35,757 nucleotides of DNA from Xanthobacteraceae bacterium (GTDB lineage: Bacteria; Pseudomonadota; Alphaproteobacteria; Rhizobiales; Xanthobacteraceae), in the NCBI GenBank assembly GCA_019746135.1, contig JAIESI010000148.1:1-35757 (forward strand), in the 5' to 3' direction. This document shows, piece by piece, positions 17,728-26,290 of this stretch. Below the pieces are notes generated by a model, which was not told where the DNA came from, made no database searches, and was given only the letters and a program-made list of their open reading frames with translations. How positions within the stretch are numbered: position 1 is the first letter of the stretch; every line of letters begins with the position of its first letter. A program made the translations under genes and the position numbers.

Positions 17728-18366
17728 CTACCACTTGCGCGCAAGGGCCAGATAGCTCCCGTACACGGCCATGATTGGGAAGTGCTCCCCCAGAAGGCTC
17801 GAAGCCCGACCGCTGCCCCGAATTCTGATCTGCGAAAAGCCGACATCTTCCAGACGCCGTCGCAGGCTTCTGATGCGATGCTGCGACAGGTGGGGGCCGC
17901 CCAAGACGCTCCCACCCTGCAACATGTTCTTCAGATACACCGGGTTCGGCGTTGTGAGCATGAGCACACCCTTTAATCGCAACAGCCGGAAAAATTCAGA
18001 CAGCGTCTGGAAAACCGAATTCGGCGGCAGGTGCTCAATGAACTCTCCGGATACAACCGCATCAAAGCTATCGCTTGGCAACTGAATGGACTCAGTAAAT
18101 GAGCAAACGGAAGATGCGTAAACACTACGGTCCAGCACTGAAAGTCGTTCGGGAACGCAATCCAGGCCTGTGATGGTGAGCGATGGCCGCAGCGCCTTCA
18201 TCACCGCCCCGCCACGCCCTGTGTTGCAACCGACATCCAAGATGTCTCGCGCGGTTTTAGGCAAGTGACGCGTAAATTGCCGGTAACGCCGCTCCGTAAA
18301 GGTGTCAGTCTCGCTGATTGTTTGAGCGCGGTTGAGGTCGATGATGTCAGCTTCTGTTGCGGTCAC
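17728..18366 (-). CDS. Class I SAM-dependent methyltransferase
   Basis: The 212-residue protein has a Rossmann methyltransferase core: motif I ILDVGCNTGRGG (near residues 41-52), an acidic turn GLDCVPERL, motif II-like FDAVVSGEFIEHL and the post-motif strand LKGVLMLTTPNP. It probably methylates a sugar or lipid-linked intermediate. The start is GTG 18366 with GGAGG 8 bp upstream; the longer frame to 18525 adds 53 residues with no methyltransferase similarity. The gene is poorer in G+C than its neighbours: 18061-18120 has 26 G+C in 60 bases. It is flanked by direct repeats of the neighbouring glycosyltransferase 3' end, which suggests it was acquired by recombination. It is last in the leftward series. 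Confidence 0.85.
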   Translation of the reverse strand: MTATEADIIDLNRAQTISETDTFTERRYRQFTRHLPKTARDILDVGCNTGRGGAVMKALRPSLTITGLDCVPERLSVLDRSVYASSVCSFTESIQLPSDSFDAVVSGEFIEHLPPNSVFQTLSEFFRLLRLKGVLMLTTPNPVYLKNMLQGGSVLGGPHLSQHRIRSLRRRLEDVGFSQIRIRGSGRASSLLGEHFPIMAVYGSYLALARKW

Positions 18367-18557
18367 TTGTTGGTCCTCCGGACCAAATGTGTCGTGCCGC
18401 GCTCGAATTTTGCCAATGGTGTAAACAGGGTAACTCCTTTGGATCAAACCAGACGCGCGCGCCTGTTGGCGGATCAAACACGAGCGCCATACAGATGCTG
18501 ATATGGGATTTTCCCTCTTGCGCAATGAGCGAGAGCAAAAGCAGTCCGATTCGGCGG

Positions 18558-18717
18558 TGCAACAGCGATCGCGCCTACGCTGTGATCGCGGCGTCGCGTG
18601 GCAGCACGCGCTGATAGATGGACATTAAGCGCGTGTGGTTCTGATCAACGGTATAGTTCCGCTCGAACGCGGCCCGGGCCCGCTTGCGCATCTGCCGGAG
18701 GCGAACCGGATCGGCAA
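18558..18717. repeat. Direct repeat copy B (parent of the remnant at 17422-17577)
   Basis: This is the copy inside the intact glycosyltransferase gene, covering its last 47 codons, its stop codon and 17 bp of downstream sequence. The two copies lie 1.1 kb apart and bracket the small methyltransferase gene. Confidence 0.85.
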
Positions 18718-19822
18718 ACAGATGACGCGCCTTGTCGGCGAGGTCCGCCGCATCGCCGGATCTGAAGAGGAGGCCGTTTTCCCCGTCCGCGACGATCTCG
18801 CCAAGACCGCCGATATCGGCCGCAAGAACGGGCGTTCCCTTGGCGAACGCCTCGGCAACCACCCGCCCGAAAGTCTCGAAGCATTCGGATGGAACGATCA
18901 AAAATTCGGCGCGGCCGAGAAGATCGTACACGGCCTCCGGCGCGCGTGCGCCAAGGACTTGAATGTGTGGGTTGCCGGCAGCCGCAGCTTCGACAGCCGC
19001 AGCCATGGGACCGGTGCCGACGATCTTCAGCGGCCGCAAGAGCCCCGGACTTCGCCAGGCTTGAAGGAGCGTCAGCAGGCCTTTTTCCGCCGAGAAACGG
19101 CCGACATAAAGGCAGTATCCGCCGCCGCCCCGTCCTTCCCCCGGATCGGGATAGACGAAATTGGGCTTCACAACGATGCGGTTTGCGTCGAGCCCTCCCT
19201 CGATGAGTTTGGCACGGCTCGCGTGACTGAGCGCGATGTAAGTATCGATCGCATGGTGCCAGGTGCCGAGCATCTTGTGCGTGCCGATCATCGCCGCGAC
19301 GGCCGCGCTCGCCACGCGGCTTCCCCGGTAGCATCGCTTCAACACGCCGCGCCACGGCACCAGTTTGCCCAGGCACTCTTGGCAGATATTGCCATCCACA
19401 AAGAAGACCGCGTTGCAGCAGAACCATCGATAGTTGTGCAGCGTTTGGACCACGGCCACGCGCTCGCGGCGGGCGGCGAGATAGGCCGCGGGAGAGATCA
19501 ATGGAAACGTGTTGTGGAAATGCGCGACATGTGGCCGGACTTCGCGAAAGAGCGCGCGCAGCTCGCGATAGGCGGGCGCGCTCCAGAGCGTTCGCGACGC
19601 GAGCTCCATGCGCGACATGCCGTGAATCTCGTCATTCGAGACCGTGTACGGAACGACATGGTGGCCGTATGCCTTGAGCATGGCCGTCTCGGCCGCAACG
19701 CAACTGTCTTCGCCGCCGCTCTGTTGATAGGCGTTGTGTGCGATGACGATGCGCAGGCGCTCGAACGGCTGTCGCGCAGCGAACTGCGGGGACGTGACTG
19801 AGGGTGCCGTGAGCGCGCTCAT
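18575..19822 (-). CDS. Glycosyltransferase family 4 (group 1)
   Basis: The 415-residue GT-B retaining glycosyltransferase starts with an N-terminal domain containing AHNAYQQSGGED and HFHNTFPLISPAAY. The C-terminal domain carries YVGRFSAEKGL, LKIVGTGP and the EX7E motif in SECFETFGRVVAEAF, ending with a helical tail. A Cys cluster (WFCCNAVFF, ICQECLGK) is seen in related EPS glycosyltransferases. ATG 19822 overlaps the deacetylase stop as ATGA, fixing the start and showing translational coupling; an in-frame upstream ATG at 19900 would sit inside that gene. It most likely transfers a sugar to the lipid-linked repeat unit; donor and acceptor cannot be predicted. Its 3' end is duplicated at 17422-17577. 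Confidence 0.92.
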   Translation of the reverse strand: MSALTAPSVTSPQFAARQPFERLRIVIAHNAYQQSGGEDSCVAAETAMLKAYGHHVVPYTVSNDEIHGMSRMELASRTLWSAPAYRELRALFREVRPHVAHFHNTFPLISPAAYLAARRERVAVVQTLHNYRWFCCNAVFFVDGNICQECLGKLVPWRGVLKRCYRGSRVASAAVAAMIGTHKMLGTWHHAIDTYIALSHASRAKLIEGGLDANRIVVKPNFVYPDPGEGRGGGGYCLYVGRFSAEKGLLTLLQAWRSPGLLRPLKIVGTGPMAAAVEAAAAGNPHIQVLGARAPEAVYDLLGRAEFLIVPSECFETFGRVVAEAFAKGTPVLAADIGGLGEIVADGENGLLFRSGDAADLADKARHLFADPVRLRQMRKRARAAFERNYTVDQNHTRLMSIYQRVLPRDAAITA

Positions 19823-20616
19823 GAGTGCACGATCGGTGTGGTGGAATCGAAATTCGTCCACGCGGCAAATGCCGGCGAACGTGGCGCGCCCACCCCGCAC
19901 ACTTCTCCGTTGGTGAGTGCCGGCGTTTCATGACGTCGGTCGGCCAGGAAGCGCATGACGTCGTCCAGTCGCTTCCAGGCCCGGCAGTCCTCGATTTCCC
20001 AGGAATGCGCCCAAAGGTGAAATACGCCGCCTTGCCGCCGTGCCTCCGCGAAAACGATACGGCTCAGTTCCGGCCAATCGGCCGCGCGGCCATGCGCCAG
20101 GTAGCGCCACAGGTTCCGGAACGAGCGGCGCTTCGCAATATTCTGGAGGTAGGACCGCGCATCATGCGACCAGGCCTGCACGCTGGTCGGCATGGACAGA
20201 AGCGCGCCTTCGCGCCGCGGCCAGTCCAGCGACAGCAGCTCGACCGTGCGTATGCCACAGTAGCCCGCCTGCTCCACCATCCGCACATGCCGCGCCGCAT
20301 AGCGTCCGCCCGGCGGGCAGAACAGGAGGCAGGGCTTGCCCGTGATGTCTTCGAGCCACTTCCTGGCGCCGAATATTTCTTCGTGCGCCCGCCGATCGTG
20401 GGCCCGCGTCAGCACCACGTGGCCGAGCGTGTGTGCGCCCACTTCGAACGTCTGGCTCAGTTCTCGGATCTGCGCGGCGCGCATTGTTCCGCGCTCGGCA
20501 GTCCGCGGGATGTAAAAGGTGCCGCGCAGGTGGTGTCGCGACATCATGTCCGCGATTCGAGAATCGAGCGGATGGCCATCGTCCCAGCTCAAGGTTACGC
20601 ACATTGCCGGTTGCAT
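19819..20616 (-). CDS. Polysaccharide deacetylase family protein
   Basis: The 265-residue cytoplasmic-looking protein contains the NodB-type motifs VTLSWDDGHP (Asp12, Asp13) and GAHTLGHVVL (His62, His66), plus FCPPGGRY as the third motif and a C-terminal HLWAHSWEIED. It has no signal peptide, unlike deacetylases that act outside the cell, so it may act on a lipid-linked or nucleotide-linked sugar. ATG 20616 has GGAG 5 bp upstream. It follows the duplicated methyltransferase gene by 11 bp and overlaps the next glycosyltransferase, placing it in the middle of the EPS operon. It differs clearly from the deacetylase at 13350, so the two are not recent copies. Confidence 0.88.
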   Translation of the reverse strand: MQPAMCVTLSWDDGHPLDSRIADMMSRHHLRGTFYIPRTAERGTMRAAQIRELSQTFEVGAHTLGHVVLTRAHDRRAHEEIFGARKWLEDITGKPCLLFCPPGGRYAARHVRMVEQAGYCGIRTVELLSLDWPRREGALLSMPTSVQAWSHDARSYLQNIAKRRSFRNLWRYLAHGRAADWPELSRIVFAEARRQGGVFHLWAHSWEIEDCRAWKRLDDVMRFLADRRHETPALTNGEVCGVGAPRSPAFAAWTNFDSTTPIVHS

Positions 20617-20627
20617 GGCTGCTCCAG

Positions 20628-22040
20628 TCAGCCGATTTCGCGCACCAATTCAGCCGCGCGCGGCCGGCGGTAGAAGTTGTAGGTGTGCCGGTGCGGTGTC
20701 GCGGTCACGAACTCCGAGGTGCCCAGCGGCGGAAATACGAATGGGCGAAAGCCGCGCAGGCATTCCCATGTCGACAACGGATATGGGTTCAATCGTTCGC
20801 AGTCTGCCCAACCGAGGATGAGGATGCCATTCTCGCGCAGACTTTCGCGGCACGCCGTGAATGCCGCCTCGATTTCGGCGCGGTCGTTGAGGCCCCAGCC
20901 GTACACGCCATTGCATATGACAAGGTCCAGTGTCTGGGCCTGGAAATGCCGGCCGAGATGTTGAAGAGGGGCTACAACGTGACGTTTTGCACCGTATCGC
21001 CGCTTCCACGGCGAGCTGTCGATCGTGACGTAGTTCTTTCGAGCTTCAAAGCGCTTGCTGTATCCCCTGGTGCACCAGGAGCAGCCAACGAACAAAATGT
21101 TCTTGTAGGCGTCGTCGCGAAGAAAATGCGGGAATATCACCTCTTCCAGAATGCGCCGGTCCTCGTTGTCGAGATAAGAATCAACTCCGACGAAATATTT
21201 GAGCTCGGCCAACAAGAGCTGTCGAACGCGGTGGATTGCTTCTCCTGTCTCGGACAAGCGCCAGTCCTGATTCCGCCACCATCCCCGCGGCCCGGGTTTC
21301 AAATTCTCGAGCGACGTTTCCTGCGTGGGAGCTCTCATGCCGTCGATCCCGGGAATTTTTCGAGCGTCTGCAGCCGAGAGCGGCTTGCGGTAGAACAGAA
21401 ATCGATGGCGATAGGGCGTCTCGGTCTGATAGTCCGATGTTCGTAGCGGGGGAAACACATAGGGCTCAAAGGCAAGCAATGCCGCGCTTTTCTCGAGAGC
21501 GTGCGGCCGGCGCTCTTGCACGCCATCGACGCCGATGATCAGGATGCCGCCGGGGCGCAGCGCCTCGTGGCATCCGCGAACGGCCTGCTCCACTGCCGTC
21601 GCGTCGTCGAGGCCCCAGCCGAAGACGCCGTTGCAGACGATCAGGTCGAGAGTCTCTCGCTGAAAATAGCGCGAGATGTTCTGCAGGCCATCGACGATGT
21701 GCTGCTTCACGCCGAATTTCTGCATCGCCGGATCGACGTCGATCGTCCAGTAGTTCTTCTCTTCAAACCACGTGTTGTAACCCTGCGTGTACCAATCACA
21801 TCCGACGAAAAGGATGTCCTTGCATTCCCGATCCCGGATGAAATGCGGAAGGACGATCTGCTCCAGCACGCGCCGATCCTCGTTTCGCAAGAACGAGGGC
21901 AAGCCAAGCGCTCTTCTCGCGTCTCGCAGGATGCGACCGGCGAGCCGCGACGTCAGTCGCCGTTGTGGCATCTTTTCCGGCATCGCCTCCGGCAACGCGA
22001 CTCTCGAATCCGGCGCACCGCTCTTAAATGTGTCGCTCAT
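20628..22040 (-). CDS. Tandemly duplicated methyltransferase-like protein
   Basis: The 470-residue protein consists of two homologous halves, residues about 49-220 and 288-460, sharing matched blocks: NEDRRVLEQIVLPHFIRD / NEDRRILEEVIFPHFLRD, DILFVGCDWYTQGY / NILFVGCSWCTRGY, LDLIVCNGVFGWGL / LDLVICNGVYGWGL and FEPYVFPPLRTSDY / FRPFVFPPLGTSEF. Strand order and the acidic IDVDP turn fit a Rossmann SAM methyltransferase, but motif I (VGCDWYT, VGCSWCT) lacks the usual GxGxG, so activity is uncertain. ATG 22040 has GAGG 6 bp upstream and overlaps the flippase-kinase gene by 17 bp. It probably modifies a sugar of the repeat unit or serves as a non-catalytic partner. Confidence 0.72.
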   Translation of the reverse strand: MSDTFKSGAPDSRVALPEAMPEKMPQRRLTSRLAGRILRDARRALGLPSFLRNEDRRVLEQIVLPHFIRDRECKDILFVGCDWYTQGYNTWFEEKNYWTIDVDPAMQKFGVKQHIVDGLQNISRYFQRETLDLIVCNGVFGWGLDDATAVEQAVRGCHEALRPGGILIIGVDGVQERRPHALEKSAALLAFEPYVFPPLRTSDYQTETPYRHRFLFYRKPLSAADARKIPGIDGMRAPTQETSLENLKPGPRGWWRNQDWRLSETGEAIHRVRQLLLAELKYFVGVDSYLDNEDRRILEEVIFPHFLRDDAYKNILFVGCSWCTRGYSKRFEARKNYVTIDSSPWKRRYGAKRHVVAPLQHLGRHFQAQTLDLVICNGVYGWGLNDRAEIEAAFTACRESLRENGILILGWADCERLNPYPLSTWECLRGFRPFVFPPLGTSEFVTATPHRHTYNFYRRPRAAELVREIG

Positions 22041-24363
22041 GACGTGCCTCGATGATCGACAGATTTCTGCGGCCGGTCGCCGCGGCTGTCGGATACGGCT
22101 CGGGATGAACGGCACTTCCGGCCGAACGGTTCGCTTCCTGGATCTCTTGCTCCATTCGTTGGAGAATCACGCTCATTCGCCGCAACGTCATGTTGCGCTT
22201 GAGAAGCTGCCACAATCCGAGGTGCCCATAGATGGGTGTCGGCTCTGCCAGATGTGCCCGCGCACAGCGGCCGAGTTCGGCAAGCAACGCTGCTTTGCCC
22301 GCATGCGATGTCTCGGTGGCAAGGGCGGCGCGCAGGACGCCCTCGACAAAGAGCCGACGCTGTCGCAAGCGGTCCTGCCTGCCCCATGTCTCCAAAAGCG
22401 TCTCGCCTTCATGGGAGAGAAGATGGGCCAGGTCGTGCGTGGCCAAATCCCGCCAGCAACGCGCCGCGGCGTAGGCTTGGCATTCGGATTTTGGACCGCA
22501 ATCGACGAGAGACAGCGTCTGCGCCTGCTCGTCACAAAGAACGTTCGCGAGGGTCAAGTCGCCGTGAGACAACCCCGCCGCCCACAAGTTGATCATGGCG
22601 GTGGAAAGGGCCAGGGCGGCCGGATGCTCGATCTCCTTTGTCGCGGCCCTCTCGTAGAGACATGCGATCAGCTTTCGTCCTGGCGCCCGCGTCATCACGA
22701 GCGCAGGCGGCTCATTGGAAACGAGAACAGGAGTGGGGATGCAGATCGTCCAGCCATGAAAGACACGTCCATTGAGAGTGGCGTGGACGCGGCCAAGCGA
22801 TTCGTACTGCGCGTGAATTTCCCTGACGTCCGGGTTCCGGTCGGGCCTGTAAAGTTTGATGATGTACGTGGCGTCGGCTTCGCTGCTGGATTTGTCCAGT
22901 GTCGCTGTAAAGATGTGGCCCTGGCAGCCATCGAGATCCAGGACCTCTACCTTCGAAGGATCGGCGCGCGGCGCCAGCCGGCGGAGCACCGGAACGATTT
23001 TCTCCATATTGGTTGCGCAGGCGATGGCCCGCTCCGCGCCCCGCAGGACGCATAGCAATGCAGCCCAGCGAACGAAGAGACGGACAATGCAGCCGATCAG
23101 AATGCCATAGGCCGCGCCGACAATGCCCCAGTGGAAAACGAGCGGCCACACCAGCAGCCCGATCAGGGTCGTTTCCATCGCGGTGATGACGAAATTCGTC
23201 CGGACGTGGCCCATGCCCGCAAGCGCGGTCGAGGCAGGCATGCCGAGGCCGTAAATCAACTGGCCGAGAGCGAAAATGGTGACGACGTGACCGTAGCCCG
23301 CATATTCGCTCGCCGGATAGAGCAGGCTCAGCAGGTCGTCGCCCCAGAACAGGATCGCCAGGAAAAATACGCCGACGATGGCGCCAAGCTGCCCTGCATC
23401 TGCGATCGACTCGCGCAGCAGCCGCCCGCTGCCGCCCTGTTGAAACGCGCGGGCCGCCTTCGCCCAGAGCACGTTGCTGATGCCGAGGATGATCGGGTTG
23501 GCAAACAGCGCGATGCTCAGGCAGGCGACATAGATGCCGGTCGCCACCGCGCCGACCGCAAGCGCCACGAACCACAACGTCATCTGCGACTGCAGCGCGC
23601 CAAGCAGCTGATTGGCGAACAGCCACTTGCCGACTGCCCAGCTGTCGGCCAGCGTTTTCGTAAAGCCGCCAAATGAAAATTGGAGTCGATCGCGGACAAG
23701 CCAGAACCAGATGAGAACCGCGGTGGCGCAGGAAATGCCAAGAGCAGCCAGCGCGGAGGCGCTGGTCATCCGACCAGTCCAGGCCAGCCATCCGAGCAGG
23801 CCGATCTGCAGAATGACGATCACACTGTCGAGGGCCAGCGCTTCGATGTTCCGCATCGCGGCGAAGGCGAATCTGCGTGCGAATTCACGGCCCACGACGA
23901 AGGGCGCAGCACCGGCCAGCGCCCACGCAATCAGCGTCACGTTCGGGTAATCGCCCGAGGCGAGCACCGTGACGCCGACAACACCGATCGCGACAATCAC
24001 GAGCGCCGACAGGAGCCCGCTCAAGATCAACGCTTGGCCGGCCTGCACGGCCGCTTCCGTTGGTTCGCTGCTTCTCCGCAAAGTGTAGGGAAGCGATACC
24101 AGCGACTCCTGCGCATTGGTCACCCATATCAGGATCGCACCGGCAAGAGCATACGTTCCGAGATCGCTCGGAAAGGTGTAGCGGCCGATCAACACGGTCG
24201 TAAAAAAGCTCGCCCCGCTGACCAGCGCCTGGTCGGCCAATGCCAGCGCCGATTGCGACATGGCCAGGCGCACGAACTTTGCGACCACACGTCCGATCAA
24301 TCCCCGGGCGGTGCGGTCATTGAAAGCGGCGGGGAATGTCGGTCTCGCCGAGGAATCCGCCAC
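22024..24363 (-). CDS. Wzx-type polysaccharide flippase fused to a kinase-like domain
   Basis: The 779-residue protein has about twelve to fourteen membrane helices over residues 30-445 in a MATE/Wzx-like arrangement (for example GQALILSGLLSALVIVAIG, FAVANPIILG-like ALFANPIILGISNVLWAKAA, LGQLIYGLGMPASTALAG). A C-terminal kinase-like domain follows at about 465-740. It shows Lys503 in YIIKLYRP, Glu515 in REIHAQY, a catalytic loop HGDLTLANVL (His600, Asp602, Asn607) and Asp621 in LVDCG, the set expected of an APH/RIO/WaaP-like phosphotransferase. The start is GTG 24363 with GAGGAG 7 bp upstream; the longer frame to 24675 runs into the preceding glycosyltransferase gene. The flippase half should move the lipid-linked repeat unit outward; the kinase half may phosphorylate a sugar, lipid or protein. 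Confidence 0.85.
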   Translation of the reverse strand: MADSSARPTFPAAFNDRTARGLIGRVVAKFVRLAMSQSALALADQALVSGASFFTTVLIGRYTFPSDLGTYALAGAILIWVTNAQESLVSLPYTLRRSSEPTEAAVQAGQALILSGLLSALVIVAIGVVGVTVLASGDYPNVTLIAWALAGAAPFVVGREFARRFAFAAMRNIEALALDSVIVILQIGLLGWLAWTGRMTSASALAALGISCATAVLIWFWLVRDRLQFSFGGFTKTLADSWAVGKWLFANQLLGALQSQMTLWFVALAVGAVATGIYVACLSIALFANPIILGISNVLWAKAARAFQQGGSGRLLRESIADAGQLGAIVGVFFLAILFWGDDLLSLLYPASEYAGYGHVVTIFALGQLIYGLGMPASTALAGMGHVRTNFVITAMETTLIGLLVWPLVFHWGIVGAAYGILIGCIVRLFVRWAALLCVLRGAERAIACATNMEKIVPVLRRLAPRADPSKVEVLDLDGCQGHIFTATLDKSSSEADATYIIKLYRPDRNPDVREIHAQYESLGRVHATLNGRVFHGWTICIPTPVLVSNEPPALVMTRAPGRKLIACLYERAATKEIEHPAALALSTAMINLWAAGLSHGDLTLANVLCDEQAQTLSLVDCGPKSECQAYAAARCWRDLATHDLAHLLSHEGETLLETWGRQDRLRQRRLFVEGVLRAALATETSHAGKAALLAELGRCARAHLAEPTPIYGHLGLWQLLKRNMTLRRMSVILQRMEQEIQEANRSAGSAVHPEPYPTAAATGRRNLSIIEARHERHI

Positions 24364-24500
24364 AGTTCGTCTCCTCAAGCGGGTACAATCGGGGCAGTCA
24401 CTCAGATCAGGCCGCTTGTGTGCGGACCGTCGCTCGCGACCTTGTCTGTCGTGAATGGGTCCGTAAGGTTTTCGCCGCGGAACATCTGGGCACCGCGCAT

Positions 24501-25313
24501 TTACTTTTGGCCGAAGGTATCGGCGTGGGGCGGGCCGACGCGAAGCGCGCGGGCCACAAGCTCGCGGACCGTAAGCAAGGCGAAACCCGGCACGATATAG
24601 GCGTAGCGCCGCCACAGGCGGCGCGGCTCCGTTGCCAGGCGGAAAAGCCATTCCAGGCCGTTGCGCTGCATCCACAACGGGGCTTGCCGCTTCGTGCCCG
24701 CGAGGAAGTCGAACGCCGCTCCGACGCCGATCATGACAGGCGCATCAATCCGGCCAAGATGATCCGCCATCCAGAATTCCTGCTTGGGGGTGCTGAGCCC
24801 CACCCACACGATGTCGGGACATGCCGCATTGATCTGGGCGATCACGGCGTTGTCCTCCGATTGTGTCATTTCGCGGAACGGCGGCGTGAGCGTGCCGACG
24901 ATGGTCACGCCGGGATGGGCGGCCTCCATCGCTTGTTTGAGTTTCTCGGCAAGACCCGGCGGTCCGCCATAGTAGAAATGCCGATAGCCGCGCGCAGGCG
25001 AAATCGATGTCAGCGCGCGCATCAGGTCGGGTCCGTACACTCGCTCGACCGCAGCCTTGCGGACGAGCCGGGAAAACCAGACCAGCGACATGCCATCGGC
25101 CGTTACCATTCCGGCCCGGTTCAAGATATCTCGAAGTCGCTCGCTCCGCCGGCTCTCCATCACGCCGTGCGCCCCGGTGATGCAGACGTAATGCTGCGTC
25201 CGCCGGCAGATCCACTGCTCAACCAGTGTCATGGCCTCGCGCGGAGTCACGACATTTACATCGACGCCAAGCACGTTGACCCGCCGGTCCTGCGTCTCAT
25301 GAGCCGTTGTCAT
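24501..25313 (-). CDS. WecG/TagA/CpsF family glycosyltransferase (GT26)
   Basis: The 270-residue glycosyltransferase shows the family motifs [25 protein letters not shown], the conserved acidic ADGMSLVW (Asp73), [28 protein letters not shown] and [17 protein letters not shown], ending in a basic amphipathic segment ([17 protein letters not shown]) that attaches it to the membrane. Known members add ManNAcA, ManNAc or glucosyl/GlcA units to a lipid-linked acceptor. ATG 25313 overlaps the decarboxylase stop as ATGA, indicating coupled translation. The next gene starts 137 bp on. It probably performs an early step in building the lipid-linked unit. Confidence 0.94.
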   Translation of the reverse strand: MTTAHETQDRRVNVLGVDVNVVTPREAMTLVEQWICRRTQHYVCITGAHGVMESRRSERLRDILNRAGMVTADGMSLVWFSRLVRKAAVERVYGPDLMRALTSISPARGYRHFYYGGPPGLAEKLKQAMEAAHPGVTIVGTLTPPFREMTQSEDNAVIAQINAACPDIVWVGLSTPKQEFWMADHLGRIDAPVMIGVGAAFDFLAGTKRQAPLWMQRNGLEWLFRLATEPRRLWRRYAYIVPGFALLTVRELVARALRVGPPHADTFGQK

Positions 25314-26290
25314 GACACGCTTCTCCACACCAGCTTCTTGGCCTCGGCCGAGTTGGAGAGAAGCTCGTCGAAATAGGCGATGGTCCTGGTCAGTCCCTCT
25401 TTCAGGGAAACCGTGGGAGCCCAATGGAGGAGCTGTTTGGCACGCGCGATGTCGGGGCATCTCTGGCGCGGGTCGTCGACCGGGAGCGGCCGCAATTCGA
25501 GCTTTGACGACGAGTTCGTCAGCGAGACGATCAGCTCCGCGAGCTCTGCGATTGGGATTTCGTTCGGGTTTCCCAGATTGACCGGGCCGTCGAGGTCGCC
25601 GTCGACATTCATGAGCCGCGCCAGGCCGTCGATCAGGTCGTCGACGTAGCAGAAGGCCCGTGTCTGCCTGCCCGAGCCGAAGATCGTGATCGGCTGGTTT
25701 TGCAGCGCCTGGATGATGAAGCTCGACACGACACGCCCATCCTGCGGATGCATGTTCGGCCCATAGGTGTTGAATATTCGCGCGACTCTGATCATGAGCC
25801 GGTGCTGGCGGCGATAGTCGTAGAACAGCGTCTCGGCGCAGCGCTTGCCTTCGTCATAGCAAGCCCTCGGGCCCGCAAGGTTCACGAGCCCTCTGTAGCT
25901 TTCCGGCTGCGGGTGCATATCCGGATCGCCGTACACTTCGCTGGTCGAGGCCTGCAGAATCCGCGCGCGCACACGCTTCGCCAGCCCGAGCATGTTGATC
26001 GCGCCGAGCACGTTCGCCTTCGTGGTCTGGACCGGATCGAACTGGTAGTGCACCGGCGACGCCGGGCAGGCGAGATTGTAGATCTCGTCGACCTCGACAT
26101 AGAGCGGGAATGTGATGTCGTGGCGCATCACCTCGAAGCCGGGCGTGCCGACGAGCGACTCGATATTCATCCGGCTGCCGGTGAAGTAGTTGTCGACGCA
26201 GAGCACTTCGCAGTCCTGCCTCAGCAGGCGCGCGCACAAATGCGAGCCGAGAAAGCCTGCTCCGCCGGTGACGAGGACGCGCTTCTGCAT
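25310..26290 (-). CDS. uxs: UDP-glucuronate decarboxylase (UDP-xylose synthase)
   Basis: The 326-residue short-chain dehydrogenase-type enzyme converts UDP-glucuronate to UDP-xylose with bound NAD. It has the dinucleotide motif GGAGFLG (9-15), the UXS hallmark CPASPVHYQ (75-83), the Ser/Thr block STSEVYGDP and the catalytic YDEGK (Tyr145, Lys149), followed by [10 protein letters not shown] and [16 protein letters not shown] 26290 follows GAGAGG by 4 bp; the frame is open to 26476, but the extra 62 residues look non-coding. It is the first gene of the leftward EPS operon. UDP-glucose dehydrogenase, needed for its substrate, is not in the window. The presence of xylose in the polymer is inferred. 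Confidence 0.95.
   Translation of the reverse strand: MQKRVLVTGGAGFLGSHLCARLLRQDCEVLCVDNYFTGSRMNIESLVGTPGFEVMRHDITFPLYVEVDEIYNLACPASPVHYQFDPVQTTKANVLGAINMLGLAKRVRARILQASTSEVYGDPDMHPQPESYRGLVNLAGPRACYDEGKRCAETLFYDYRRQHRLMIRVARIFNTYGPNMHPQDGRVVSSFIIQALQNQPITIFGSGRQTRAFCYVDDLIDGLARLMNVDGDLDGPVNLGNPNEIPIAELAELIVSLTNSSSKLELRPLPVDDPRQRCPDIARAKQLLHWAPTVSLKEGLTRTIAYFDELLSNSAEAKKLVWRSVS

Noticed and set aside
17223..18720. Insertion sequence or transposon carrying the methyltransferase
   Set aside because: No transposase, no terminal inverted repeats and no target duplication were found; the flanking repeats are copies of a glycosyltransferase gene end, which favours homologous recombination.
20433..21446. 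Rightward 337-codon open frame
   Set aside because: It is a shadow antisense to the deacetylase and the duplicated methyltransferase-like gene, both of which have clear family motifs or internal homology.
24364..24675. N-terminal extension of the flippase-kinase frame
   Set aside because: It overlaps the WecG/TagA gene and has no membrane or conserved segment; GTG 24363 has a good ribosome binding site.
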